DNA of 64,000 nt. Origin: Aphrocallistes beatrix. Lineage: Eukaryota > Porifera > Hexactinellida > Sceptrulophora > Aphrocallistidae. Every line of letters starts with the position of its first letter. Within the stretch, counting starts at the first letter, position 1. The DNA lies in NCBI GenBank assembly GCA_963281255.1, contig OY725491.1, positions 186,001-250,000 of the forward strand. The letters are read 5' to 3'. Shown in pieces: positions 10,683 through 21,840 of this stretch. Below the pieces are notes generated by a model. That model was not told the DNA's origin. It worked only from the letters and a program-made list of their open reading frames with translations, and did not search any database. Both the position numbers and the translations under genes were made by a program.

Positions 10683-11121
10683 TGCCAGGCACTGAAAGCT
10701 GATCTTTGGTTTTGGCTATGGCTCCACTAAATTCTGACCTCTGACGAAAATTTCGACTCATCATGGAATTATGATGCCATTGTCTCCTTTTTATAATTAT
10801 AAATTTCAGTTTTTCGACCTTAACTCAGCCATTTTAAGTGATAGAAGGCTGAAATTTTAATGGAATGTGGATATTAATATACCTCACATATGATGCAGCT
10901 ATCATAAAAAATGATAACTCATCATTCTGTTGTTACGTCATCATTACGTATCAAATTTTTAAAAATTGAAAACAAATTTGGTCATTTTCGTGCGATATCG
11001 ATTATAGCGTAGGACAGACGTATTTATGGATGTTATCTCCCTTAAAATTAATCAATGTGACCCCCAGGCCCCCACAAAGTGTCCGCCAGTCGCGCAGCGC
11101 AAGCAAGAGAAGCGCGCTTGT
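10681..11121 (-). mobile_element. Helentron-like non-autonomous repeat (reverse copy)
   Basis: Reverse copy from CTGCCAGGCACTGAAAGC, next to (TA)n, to the GC-rich AGCGCGCTTG end. The inner subterminal motif is GCGATATCGATTATAGCG with TAGGACAGACG. Confidence 0.6.
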
Positions 11122-11180
11122 ATCAATAAATTACAGTATATTTTTTCCCGGAAGGGAAATGAGTTATTACTCGGAAAGGG

Positions 11181-11717
11181 ATGTAGCATTAGTTCGAATT
11201 TCAATGTAGGCGTGAGTTCGAATCGAATTTGGTAATGCAATCATTTGTTCGAATCGAATTCAGAATTGATGTAAACTGAAGGATAATATTAGTTCGAATG
11301 GACTTTCAATGTACTAAGTAGTACTGCAATTGAGTGGCATTTGTAAGAGATATTTATAAGAACTGAGGGAAAAGCAGCATTTTCTTTAGAGAATAGTATA
11401 AAATTGAGGATGGAAAGGGCATTTCTGAACGAAGGGGGTGGTTGAGTGCTATTATGGAGAGCTATTTATAAGAACTGAGGGAAAAACAGTATTTTCTGCT
11501 GAGAATATGAGAAATTGGAGAAACTTTTAACAATTGTATTAGATGAAATTCGTACCTCAAAAGTATGTTGTTAACTTCGGTGTTGGCAACAAATAATACG
11601 TTGGTCATATATTGGAATCAAACTATTGACATTATTTTGAAAATCAATTCGAACTAATGAGTACATGTCCAAATTCGATTCGGACTAACGATACATGTAG
11701 AATTCGAACTAATGCAT
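11181..11717. mobile_element. Short inverted-repeat element with ATTAGTTCGAA ends
   Basis: The left end carries GCATTAGTTCGAATT and the right end AATTCGAACTAATGC. TTCGAAT-type motifs are repeated inside on both flanks. Two related internal lines (AAGAACTGAGGGAAAA at about 11360 and 11470) show an internal duplication. Target duplication is not clear. Confidence 0.5.
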
Positions 11718-11999
11718 GCGCCTCCCGGGAAATGGGAAGTCAAATATATGTGTGGGATCCCGAGACAGCAACACTAATTTGTATACGATATTTGAGTTAT
11801 GTATAATCCATATTAGTCCATAGATCAAAGTTACTTTTAATGAATTTTAAGTGAGAAGTAAAAGGTTTGATTTCAAGACAAACGCACCTGATTCGAGGAC
11901 TATTATTAAATAAGAAAATTATTAAAATGCTCTATTATAAAATTCATTAACGCTAGTATCCATGGTTGTTAGATGTACTTACAACACTGAAATTGGGTC
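11718..11999. other. Intergenic, nothing recognised
   Basis: AT-rich sequence with no supportable feature between an inverted-repeat element and the first triplicated block. Confidence 0.3.
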
Positions 12000-12240
12000 T
12001 TGACCTGATTGGACATTATCCAAGGTTACGAAATGAACAGAAAATGCTGATTCAACATTACTGAATCAGCACTAGACCTAGATTACGTATCATCCATGGT
12101 TAAGAATGAATAACTGCATTACAGTACACGTTGATGGTAGAAGATTAGTTAGAACTTCTCTTAACTCACTTGTGTCTCAAGAATGTGAAGAAACTCTCAA
12201 AATACGTTGAATCAATGATGATATGTAACTAAAAATAGAA
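12000..12240. repeat. Triplicated block X, copy 1
   Basis: Shares long stretches with 33100-33410 and 43110-43450 (for example TATCATCCATGGTTAAGAAT, GAATAACTGCATTACAGTAC and CTCAAGAATGTGAAGAAACT). This copy lacks an internal piece present in the other two. It is part of the three-fold unit that also contains the NLR genes. No coding signal. Confidence 0.7.
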
Positions 12241-12403
12241 TAATTATCTAATTTGGAAAGGAAATACACAAATTCTGAAACTTAAATTATAATCGATTTT
12301 TTTAACATTTTTAGGAAAAAATTACTAAAATTGTACGAAACATTTCGACAAAGGTTTCTTCGAATTCAAGATGGAACATCTGTTATTGTCATCTAAATCT
12401 CCA

Positions 12404-13037
12404 GCTGCTGCGCGGCTGGCGGACACTTTGTGTCCACCAGAGGTTCCCTGTGGGCTAGGCTTACATTAATCAATTATAAGGTAGTCAACAACTCTAAATA
12501 TGCCTGTCATACGGTTATAATCGATATCACTTGAAATATCAGAAAATCTGTCAATTTCCATTTTTTTTTTGATGTTAAACGATGACGTCATAACACAGTG
12601 ATGAGTCATCATTTTTTGATGACATTCGCATCATATTTGAAATATATTAATATACACATTCTATCAAAATTTCAGGAATTTATGACCTAAAATGACTGAG
12701 TTATAGTCAAAAAACTGAATTTTCTGATTATAATAAGGTGACAGTGACGTCATAATCACATGATGAGTCGGCATTTTGGTCTAGAGTCAGAATATAGTGG
12801 AGCCATAGCCAAAATACACTATCTGTACCTGGCAGTTTTTTTAATCAATTCGTTACAGGGTCACTGTCTAATCGGGCAATTTTGTCAGGACCTGAATAGA
12901 TTTCACACATAGAAGCAAATACAGCATATTTTCGGTTAATAAGGTTCTCCGCTTAATCGGAGCAAAATGTCCTCTGACAGATGTGACCCTATTAAGCGGA
13001 CTTGACTATGTATTAATCGAGTTTTAATAGTAAGGAT
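12404..13037 (+). mobile_element. Helentron-like repeat interrupted by a MITE
   Basis: The GC-rich end is truncated (starts at GCGCGGCTGGCGGAC), the interior is typical, and the terminus TATTAATCGAGTTTTAATAG is split from the body by the MITE at 12854-13012. Confidence 0.6.
12854..13012. mobile_element. Pogo/Tigger-like MITE (AATCGGG family) nested in Helentron-like repeat
   Basis: Begins TA-CAGGGTCACTGTCTAATCGG; the right side contains ATTAAGCGGACTTGACTA. The family is the same as 31421-31590 and 49633-49799. The right terminus is slightly degraded. Confidence 0.6.
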
Positions 13038-13640
13038 AGAAATGGACTCACTCGTGTCAGATTGGAATGTTTGTGTTTCCGTGAGTGCTTCTGTCTTTGA
13101 GCAATTATTGAAACGCTTGTTTTATTCGTGTTTAGATTCGGTTGGAATCGTTTGGAAATCGTGTCGATTATGCTCGAATAGTTTTCAGTTGAACTGTTGC
13201 TGGGTTTGAAGATAACAGTGAGATATTCTCTCTATTTAATTGAGCATAGAACTGTGACAAGATTGCTACAGAGAACTTTACTACAGGCGTCACGCATGAA
13301 TTCATTAGTATCTCCTTTCCTAGGAAATTGATCCTTAAGCACATTCCATCTAACCACTCCATTCATCTTGTGTTGCTATCTCCAAGTAAAGATGTTTCTA
13401 GAATGTTCTTTACTGTTTATGTGGTTAGTGGTTGTGGCACAGATACCATCAACCACTTCAAGAACTCAATGTTTGTGTAATTAATCTCTGAATCTCATAA
13501 CTGAGCTTATAATGGACAGACTTGTCAAAGCTCTAAGATTAGTGTTCATAGCTATTGTCATGAATCTTCTCATCATATCATATCTTGAGTGTCATTACTT
13601 TATCAGGACATTTCATAACATAGGATTCCTATATGTAGAT
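13038..13640. repeat. Triplicated block Y, copy 1 (with broken small ORFs)
   Basis: Near-identical to 34195-34740 and 44755-45320. Two short frames diverge from its middle. The minus frame (13168-13362, 64 aa, MEWLDGMCLRINFLGKEIL) is frameshifted compared with copies 2 and 3. The plus frame (13392-13484) encodes a 30-aa hydrophobic start (MFLECSLLFMWLVVVAQ) that stops early here. Neither is recognised. The reading frames are not conserved across all copies, so coding status is doubtful. Confidence 0.6.
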
Positions 13641-14100
13641 TTTAGTGATTGCAAATGGGTTATATTCGTGACAAATTTAGTGATTTCAGAGGCCATTTAA
13701 GGGCACTCCTAAGTGTTTTATTGAAATTTTCGCATAAAACTGAGCAATGGGTTGATGCAAAATTTAGATTTTTTAATGGAATGTTGCTACATTTCGGTGT
13801 TGCTATGGAAACGTATTTGTTCAGTTGGTCATATCTTAAAAACCGCAAGAGCTAGACATTCAAATTTAATTCCGTTCGATGGCGAATAGACTACTTCCAT
13901 TTAGCAATAATATACTTTCTATTTCTAAATTCAATGGTTTATGAGATATTCGACAATTTATCATATTGGTCACATTTGGTAATTCGTCGAATATCTCATA
14001 AATCATTGAATTTAGACTTAGAAAGTATATTATTGCTTAACAAGAAGTATTCTATTCGCCATCAAATGCAATTAAATTTGAATAACTGCACTTGAACGGC
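13641..14100. mobile_element. Truncated foldback element (copy of the CATAGCC family)
   Basis: Palindromic around 13960 (AAATTCAATGGTTTATGAGA against its inverse near 14005) and related in sequence to the full foldback elements at 17254 and 52563. The outer right arm is missing. The same truncated copy is present at 45350-45795 as part of the segmental duplication. Confidence 0.6.
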
Positions 14101-15060
14101 CTCCGAACGAGGCGCATGCATTTGTCCGAATTTTTGAGTTATCATTCGTCTGTTGCGTCTACTGTCATTTGTCTGAATCGATTCTTGGAATATTGTCACT
14201 CGAAATTAAGAAACGAGTTTGAACTGATCTATTCCAACCCGGAGATTTCATATTTCACACTTTGAACGCTCTAATATGAGTATTTTATGATGAATTAAGG
14301 TAACTAAAGATCACGCCCTTCTAGTTACTATGGAGTGACACTGTCAGTTTGTTGCCCAACATTATATTTTAATATGCCACAATAGTTAGAGAATATGAAC
14401 CACTGAACCAGTTCAGAATAAATCTATATAAAGTTCAGTTTATACAAGTATAATTATTTGTTCATTGATTAATTCAGTTTGAAACCTAGAATTAATCATT
14501 GATTATATCAAATTCCACTCCAGACATTAAGTAACTAAGCAGCTTCCCACATGAGCCATTCCAGATGTCTCTTATTACAACAACAAAGTTCAATCTACAA
14601 AGTATCTGGATACGACATAACCATTGATTTTAATACAAGATATACGTATCAAGCATATGTTCAGTGGCGATTAAGAGTTAGTACGTACCACAAAATATCC
14701 CTATTTGGTGTGGAATATACATGTCTATCAGTGTTGTAAGAACTGCAGACTTCTATCCAGTATTGATTGGGGGTGAATAGCCAAATCACTTTCTTTGATC
14801 ACTAACACTAAAGTATAGGCAGCAGCCATACTATTTGGTTGAGGCATTTCCTACCGATTCTCTTGAATGGGATAAAACTAACTCCACTAAGCAGACTACG
14901 TAGAATGACAGTCAAACTGCATTATTATCTTATCTCTATCATTACTCAACTAACAAATCTACTGAAATGCGACAAGTTGTCCTAGTACTAGCTAGCTGTC
15001 CCATGCAAATATTTCCCTAAACTTATGTTGTTATAGCATTTTAAAACCCGAATAAAAAGT
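14101..15060. repeat. Segmental duplication (first copy), no gene recognised
   Basis: Closely matches 45796-46980. Compared with that copy it lacks the hAT-like MITE at 46704-46908, so it preserves the empty site (AGCTGTCC once, near 14995). I see no convincing gene; short open frames are not conserved between the copies. Confidence 0.6.
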
Positions 15061-15204
15061 CAATTCTAAATATAGTACAGACCCCACTGTACATAGCTTC
15101 CCCGTCCAAAATGATTCGACTAGAAATGAGCTAGCAAAATCCCTAGTCCAATTCGGGAGTATTAACTATTCGCAGTTTACAATACAAGTGAAGTACACTC
15201 TAAC

Positions 15205-15737
15205 TTCTAAACTGGATTCTTGAATAGCACTGCATTGCTGGACTCTAGGATTGCTACCATTGCATGTGAGACGATGTCAAAAAGTTGGTAGCTCATCACT
15301 CCCATCAGTTCACTGCAAATGTCCAACACAAAATCAAAACTCTGTGGAATCATGTCGCAGTCCAGTGACGTCATATTCCTGTTCTTGAATTGGAGAATTG
15401 AGAAATCTTTGCTATCCAAATCTCTGAAGTAAGCGTGCATTTTGACAGCTCTAGGTGTGAAACCATCTCGCAGATCTCTCACAGTGGACATAAACGTGTC
15501 ATCAATGTCCCCGTGTGTCAAACAGCTGTCTTTCACGCCATTTTTAGACTTCTTTCGATGGTTCTCAAGACCTTTCCAAAACTGGTCGATCAGATCTATG
15601 GTTAGAGGGTCGTGCTTTTTGTCTAAGCTGGCCAACTCAGCTGTTAAGAGATGCCTGAATAAACTGTCATTAGCTTCTAGCACTCGTGACTGCTTTCCAA
15701 TGTGTGGGAATATTGATATCTCACTTGAAAATCTGAT
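15205..15737 (-). CDS. Terminal exon of unidentified protein, faintly P450-like (copy 1)
   Basis: The open frame starts after a possible acceptor (CGTTTAG at about 15738) and ends at TAA near 15205. There is no ATG; it reads SEISIFPHIGKQSRVLEAND, then LLTAELASLDKKHDPLTIDL and so on, so it looks like a 3' exon of about 175 codons. The spacing of FP, the DPLTIDLID-F segment and the later IDDTFMSTVRDL recalls the F-to-I helix region of cytochrome P450s, but the oxygen-binding and heme-Cys motifs are absent, so this is only a weak hint. An almost identical frame lies at 56638-57170, with few differences and no stop, suggesting either constraint or recent duplication. Upstream exons were not found. 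Confidence 0.35.
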
Positions 15738-15739
15738 TT

Positions 15740-17246
15740 CTAAACGTGAAAATTAATTCTATTTTAAGAACAAACAACATATTTTTTGCTCTGATGTAGC
15801 AATATAAATTCGAATAGAAAACAAAAGGGAAAATGATTTACACATTTCCTCATAGATATCTTAAATTAGAAAATGTTACTAAATATAGTGTATTCTAACT
15901 ATAAATGAAACCTATCCGTCTATCATCTCTGATAATATTGTTAATGTAAGATCGTTGATAATCATCAGTGAGGTTTGAGGGTTTTAAGATAATTCAATAG
16001 ATTAAAGATACTAAGATGGTCAGGTGTCGCATTGCAATGCATACATGCTAACCTGAGCCATGATGAAAGAGGGACAGAAAATTGAATTTCGTAGGACATG
16101 GCGGGACGTAATAGAAAAGTATTATGCATAGAATACAAAAGCGGGACATAATGTAAAAGAGGGATACTCGAGAAAATTAGGCATCTTAACTCGTCCGTCC
16201 CGTAAATTAGGTACCTTTTCTGTCCCATCCCGTAAATTAGGTATACCCAGAAAATTAGCTCATTAGAAGAGTGAAAAGAGCGACACAGTTGACACGTGTG
16301 ACAAAGTGTCCTTCCAGATCTTGTCTCCTCGGACACAGAGGGCCTCAGACCTGGGAAGGGTCCAGGAAACATCTGGCACTGGGATCAGCGGTCCATGGGG
16401 GTCGCTGGCAATTCGAGGGGGAAAATAACTTCTGGGACGGGACAGAAATAGTATTTTATCTGTCCCGTCCCGGAAATATGACCAATTCGATATTGTTATA
16501 GATTTGATTCTGTCTATAACTAATTTGGCATTAGTAATCTCAACTCTCGATCTCATCGTGTGTCACGATTTTCGCTGTTATATGGGAACACTACTCATTC
16601 TTATCTCACATTTAGAACCACTGTTATTATTTAAAGATTAGCCAAATGCCTCACACGATTCTATCAAATTACAAATTGAGAGGCATACATTAAGTTCGAC
16701 AGTATCATTGTCCACTAATTAGTGAAGGATACAATGGATTGAATGTGGATTTCATAAAATTATGGAACAATTGAGATAATATATTGAATTTCAACTGACA
16801 CTATATACGTATAACGACCAGTCAACGACACAAAGGAACATATTATGCTTATAAATATTCTTAGCAGACAATGCGTGTATTAAACACATTTATCACGTCA
16901 GTACCCTAAGACTTTAAAGTCATTAGCTTTATATAATGCCTCTGTGAGTCATATATTTTCATTCTTTTTCTGAAACTAAATTATTCTCAAAAACTGCACA
17001 ACATTTCAACTCAATTATAGGCACAAAAAGCTATTTTGGTGAGTTCTCTGTAATTTCTAAAAAAATCTTACCAAAAGCTGAAAATAATGGGAAATAAGAG
17101 TTTGAAATTTCTAAAATTTTTTTCCATCCGATCGATATGTTTCAAGCGTGTGGATCTGTTGTCATGGATCCATTCCATATCCTCTCTTCCTGTAATGAAC
17201 AAAATCAGCGCCGTCCAACAGGCGGCCCGCGTTGCGTCCAAAATAC
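15740..17246. repeat. Segmental duplication downstream of the 158-codon exon (copy 1)
   Basis: Matches 57171-58700 almost throughout, and its first 600 bases match 48306-48890. It includes short inserted elements: one with ends like ACATG.TAACCTGAGCC (about 16040) and the TCCCGTCCCGTAAATTAGG element (about 16160-16260). No gene is supported. Confidence 0.6.
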
Positions 17247-17253
17247 CTCTATC

Positions 17254-18323
17254 CATAGCCTACTATATATAAGGCCTAAGAGTAACTTAACCAGGGATGC
17301 GGTAGAAGATGGATGAAGAAATACATGAGCTGCCTTAAATCATTAACAAAGCACAATAGAGCTTAGGAATGTATTACCAGCATATATAAATATGGTGTCA
17401 AAGCACCCATATCCGTTGTTAAAATTTAGATTAGCCATCAAATGATTGCGCAACAGGTTATATTTGGGTCAAATTTAGTGATTTTCAGAGGCCGTTTAAG
17501 GGCACTTCTAAGTGTTTTTATTCGAAGGTTTTTCGCATAGACCTGAGAAGTGAATGTGTTAATACGAAAAATTTGGAATTTTTTCATGGAATGTTCTTAC
17601 ATTCCAGTGTTGCTATGGAAACGTGTTTTGATCAGTTGGGGCTATATCTTGAAAACAGCGATAGCTAGACATTCAAATTTAATCCCATTTGATAGCAAAT
17701 AGGCTACTTCCTATTTAGCTATAATACAATTTCTGTGTCTAAATTCAATGGTTTACGAGATATTCGACAAATTACCAAATGTGACCAATATGATAAATTG
17801 TCTAATAACTCGTAAATTATTGAATTAAGACATAGAAATTGTATTATAGCTTAATAGGAAGTAGCCTATTTGCTATCAAATGGGATTAAATTTGAATGTC
17901 TAGCTATCGCTGTTTTCAAGATATAGCCCCAACTGACCAAAACACGTTTCCATAGCAACACTGGAATGTAAGAACATTCCATGAAAAAATTACAAATTTT
18001 TCGTATTAACACATTCACTTCTCAGTTCTATGCGAAAAACTTTATAATAAAAACACTTAGAAGTGCCCTTAAACGGCTTCTGAAAATCACTAAATTTGAC
18101 TCAAATATAACCTGTTGCGCAATCATTTGATGGCTAATCTAAATTTTAACAACGGATATGGGTGCTTTGACACCATATTTATATATGCTGGTAATACTGT
18201 CCTAAGCTCTATTGTGCTTTGTTAATGATTTAAGGCAGCTCATGTATTTCTTCAACCATCTTCTACTGCATCCCTAGTGCCAAATTCGCAAGTTACTCTC
18301 AGGCCTTATTATAGTAGGCTATG
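17254..18323. mobile_element. Foldback element, 1070 bp, 7-bp target duplication
   Basis: An almost complete palindrome with two arms of about 500 bp and a short centre near 17780. The ends are CATAGCCTACTAT and its inverse GTAGGCTATG. It is flanked by the direct repeat CTCTATC (17247-17253 and 18324-18330). A sister copy sits in the Ras intron (52563-53631) and a diverged one at 50946-52007. There is no transposase frame; the superfamily is undetermined. Confidence 0.85.
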
Positions 18324-18330
18324 CTCTATC

Positions 18331-18766
18331 CATATCAGGGTGTTATACAGCCTTCCAGAGATACGCTCCTTATGTAAAATTTCTAAATTTTCATACGCCT
18401 AAATCGCTAAATAACATTATAATCATGGCTGAATTGGGTATTTTTATGGATTTTTACACTCCTAGACACTTTGCGGCTTAAAATCACACGCCTAAAGGAG
18501 CGTCTCGCGCTCCTAGATAATCTCCTGATCCATTCCCATCCCGAGTGCACGCCCCTGTATTGCGGCCCGCCACTAAATGATATGAAGCAGTTATGAAGAA
18601 GTAAATATAGTTGGACAGCCCTGAGCTAAATATTGTGGTGACATGTAGCAAATCGGGAGATATGGTAAAACAGTGATATTATGAAGGAAAGTGGTTCTAA
18701 ATCGTGAGGTAACAGTGAGTAATGGCAGTGTTTCCCGCCTAGCGCGTTAAGAGCTATTTAGCACAC
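18331..18766. other. Intergenic, partly duplicated at 58714-58865
   Basis: 18331-18600 shows nothing recognised. From about 18627 the sequence matches 58714-58865 (GTGGTGACATGTAGCAAATC, GAAGGAAAGTGGTTCT), which marks where the duplication resumes after the foldback insertion. Confidence 0.45.
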
Positions 18767-18973
18767 TTAGCTTGTCGAAAAACATTGTTGTAATTGGGAG
18801 GCGAGTAAGGATGCAACGTGTTTCAGCCTCAGTTTCGCGTATACGGCTTTTGGCTTGAGAGCGAAGAAATATCCGTCAACTTCTTGCCCAGGTTGCCAAT
18901 GAAAGTGGCTAACTTCTTGCATCGCCGTAAAGGTATCTACAGGCGCCTCTAAAACTGGCTCCAATCCGTTCAA
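18767..18973 (-). pseudogene. Possible retroelement Gag-like fragment
   Basis: The minus frame reads EVSHFHWQPGQEVDGYFFAL and then RLKHVASLLASQL. A WxPGQ-VDxY line is common in Gag proteins of Ty3-type retrotransposons, from memory. No adjoining pol or LTR was found; frames upstream (to about 19150) are broken. Weak assignment. Confidence 0.25.
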
Positions 18974-19159
18974 TGCATCCTTAGTGATTCAGCTGTCTTC
19001 ATTACATCCCTGACAGCTTCTCGATCGGTCAGCTCTCGGTTGGTGTAGGCTGGTAGTGACTGGATTGCCTTTTTCTCTCCATTTTCTCCTTCACGGATGT
19101 ATTTTGGGTCGCAGCCTCGAAAAATGTCTCCAGGCCTCCACTCGGTCGCCTTTCTGTAG

Positions 19160-19700
19160 GGGAAGAACTACTGGTGGAGCAGTTACCATTAGCCAAAGTA
19201 ATTCGTTATTTTGGACTAAAGTATTTGTAGACCATAAATTTGTCATACAGATAGTTATAAAACTGAGCTATTCAGCGAGATATTATAAGGGCATTTAATT
19301 TGCAAGAGGAGATACGCTTAATTTAACTTCAAATTCGAATTACTTATTTTATAATCTTTCCACTGGATTACTCTTCCACAAGGTCAAATATTTTCAAACC
19401 GTGCCACCTCGTACCACCAATGCCATCATATACAATGGTGATAACTAAATGATATGTGCCATAGGGTAGCAAATGCTGAAAATGCTTGAAGGATTATAAA
19501 TACAATTAAACGTCCAACCGATTCTATTTATAGTTCCATTCACCACCTGAAGAAAGTGATATTTCAGATAGAAGAGTTTCAATGAGTATAACTGTACTGA
19601 GTATATAAGGTTGTATATTCCAGGGATTTACTTGCTAATTACTACTTTTATTTTTGAGGAAAAAAGGGTAGTAAGGAAATATTCTGGAGTGGCAAGTACA
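19160..19700. other. Intergenic, nothing recognised
   Basis: AT-rich. A fragment around 19340-19460 resembles the interior of the mariner-type MITE at 21-827 (CCTCGTACCACCAATGCCATCATATA, split form), probably a decayed relative. No exon for the N-terminal part of ribosomal protein S23 is visible here. Confidence 0.35.
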
Positions 19701-19704
19701 CGGT

Positions 19705-19944
19705 TGTGTCCGTAAATGTGTCCGAGTGCAACTAATCAAGAACGGAAAGAAAATAACCGCTTTCGTGCCACGAGATGGATGTCTGAATTTCATTGAAGAG
19801 AACGACGAGGTTTTGGTGGCTGGATTCGGACGGAAAGGCCACGCAGTGGGAGATATCCCTGGTGTCAGATTCAAGATCGTTAAAGTGGCCGGTGTGTCGC
19901 TGCTAGCTCTCTACAAGGAGAAGAAGGAAAGGCCTAGGAACTGA
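19705..19944 (+). pseudogene. RPS23: Ribosomal protein S23 (uS12), C-terminal part only
   Basis: Translation from about 19711 reads [18 protein letters not shown], then [20 protein letters not shown] and KKERPRN, unmistakably the C-terminal 78 residues of cytosolic uS12/RPS23, a 143-residue decoding-centre protein. The conserved [10 protein letters not shown] and [15 protein letters not shown] lines are intact and the frame ends at the normal place. The N-terminal 65 residues are missing: the frame opens only at 19675 and no good splice acceptor precedes the homology. It is therefore probably a 5'-truncated retrocopy or exon fragment. A genuine last exon with distant upstream exons remains possible. 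Confidence 0.75.
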
Positions 19945-20241
19945 GGACGTAGCTATTATTAGAACTGAGTTTGTTAGCGAGTAGCAGTAGCTATTTTAGG
20001 AATAATGTTATAATTAAATATATTGGAATCTAAATTGCTCGGAATATTCTTAGTTCTCTAGGGTTAGTATGTGTGAAATCTCAAAAAAATATTTTAAACT
20101 GAATTATTTTTGAGTCCTTATGAGAGCGATTTACAATTTTGGTTGTCGACTCCCTACTGCAATATTTCTAATTCTGTGGACTCTTCTTTAATCCTCATAC
20201 TAAATCCCAGACCTCTGATATATTCTAGAATCTAAGTACTC

Positions 20242-20669
20242 ATACTTACCAACCCTCCAGGGATCCCTGGATTATCCAGGGAAATGACTTATGATCCAGG
20301 GATCCAGGGATTTAATGAAAAATCCAGGGAATTCCCTGGATCACAAATTTGGAAAATTGCACTAGAATTTTGATCAAGTGATTATTCAGCGTGTTCGATG
20401 ATATTATATATGATGTACCTTTCCCTAAATCGCTTACTTGTCCATTTCGAAATCTTTAATTACACATATTCGGCCTTTATTTAAAATCCAGGAAATTCCC
20501 TGGATATCTATGGATTTCCCTAGATCGAGAATTTCGAAATTAAGTCTATTGATTAATGCTGATTTAGTCATTAAAATTAAAAATATAATGACATCCAGGG
20601 AATTACCATTGAAATCCAGGGATTTCACTTCTAAACCCAGGGAAATTTTCAAAAGGAGTTGGTAAGTAT
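20242..20669. mobile_element. hAT-like MITE rich in TCCAGGGA motifs
   Basis: Perfect 12-bp inverted ends (ATACTTACCAAC and GTTGGTAAGTAT) are flanked by 8-bp direct repeats AAGTACTC and AAGCACTC (one difference). The interior is built from many copies of ATCCAGGGA(ATT) in both orientations. The 8-bp duplication suggests hAT. Confidence 0.75.
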
Positions 20670-20689
20670 AAGCACTCATGAAGTAATAT

Positions 20690-21292
20690 ATTTATAGAAC
20701 TGCACTAAACAGTCAGTTTCTTGTCTGATTCGATTGGAACCTAACTTAAACTGAAACAATTCCAACTCTGTTCCCATACAAAGAACCTAATACTAATTTC
20801 ATTGGTTAATTGGGACAATATAGAGTCCTAATATGTCCGATTCAGCACTATACTCAATACTGTATCAACACGTTCACTACTCATGTCCTAGTCACTTAAT
20901 AGAGCTCAATATGTAGATCGACACTACAAATTTGGGAACACAATCCTTCCTTAAAGATGGACTAATGCACAGGTACTCTAGAAGCCAGGATAAACTCCAC
21001 CCCCGTATATTCAAATTCGTATACTGACTGAATTTATATCTAACAAACATTTTTAATAATGTTTTGTATCAGCTATTTCCATCTGAATTAAATCCTATCC
21101 CAATCCTAGCAAATCTGATAGGTTGAATGCTATACGTAAATACTTCCTTTGTTTTGTAAATCTTCAAAACTTTCCAACCGCCAAATTTAACCAAACAAGG
21201 AGTATCGGAATTTGAAAAAAATGTTTTTTTTACACGTTGAATGCCACTTGACAACTGTCACTGCCCTAGACTAGATTAATTCTAGCCATACT
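20690..21292. other. Intergenic, nothing recognised
   Basis: AT-rich spacer downstream of NLR gene 2's 3' flank. It has weak similarity to 36600-36900 (for example CACTAC/CACAACTCGTGTCCTAGT), consistent with decayed duplicated sequence. No gene. Confidence 0.35.
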
Positions 21293-21607
21293 CATGTAAG
21301 TTAAATATAGCACAAGTTTAATTCTATTAATAGCACACTACACAACACAATGAGTGTTCTAGAATGTTCTAATTCTGGAATAGGATTAATAGAATGTTAG
21401 GAGAGTAGTAGAGAGGTGTGAAGAGAAGTAGACTCGTGTGAGATTGTACCTAGAAAAGGGACAGTGAGGATGAGCTCAAATATTTGAATAAGAACATTGC
21501 TAACAGAATCTAAATTCCTAGCTAGACCATAGCAACCGAGTTACTCCTCAAACCTGAACCTAGACCATAGCCGTATTGTGTATCTCTAACTAGGAAGGAG
21601 TTAGTAT
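21293..21607 (-). other. Conserved 3' flank / putative 3'-UTR exon of NLR gene 2
   Basis: Near-identical to 3990-4320. The acceptor AG lies at 21450-21451, and the donor GTAAGT begins at 21830, 10 bp after the stop codon. The predicted intron (21450-21830) contains a Helentron remnant and a mariner-TIR fragment (ACTCGGACAAAAGTATTCG). Confidence 0.5.
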
Positions 21608-21840
21608 GGAAGTAATCCAATATTCAAATTTCAGGTTAAAATTAGAAGTGACAAAAATCTTTTAAATCAATTCTAAAAATCGCATTAATGAGTGTCGATC
21701 ATGGCAACAACAAGCACGTTCCGCTTGTTAGGCTCACATTGATTGAGAGAGGTAACATCTCTAAATACAGTACTCGGACAAAAGTATTCGATTAAACTAA
21801 TGTGGGTAAACAAATGAAGTAAACACTTACCTAATTTGAG

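Noticed and set aside
11205..11240. GTTCGAATCGAAT words suggesting a tRNA T-arm
   Set aside because: No acceptor stem or anticodon arm can be drawn around them; they are the repeated motif of an inverted-repeat element. No tRNA gene was found in the window.
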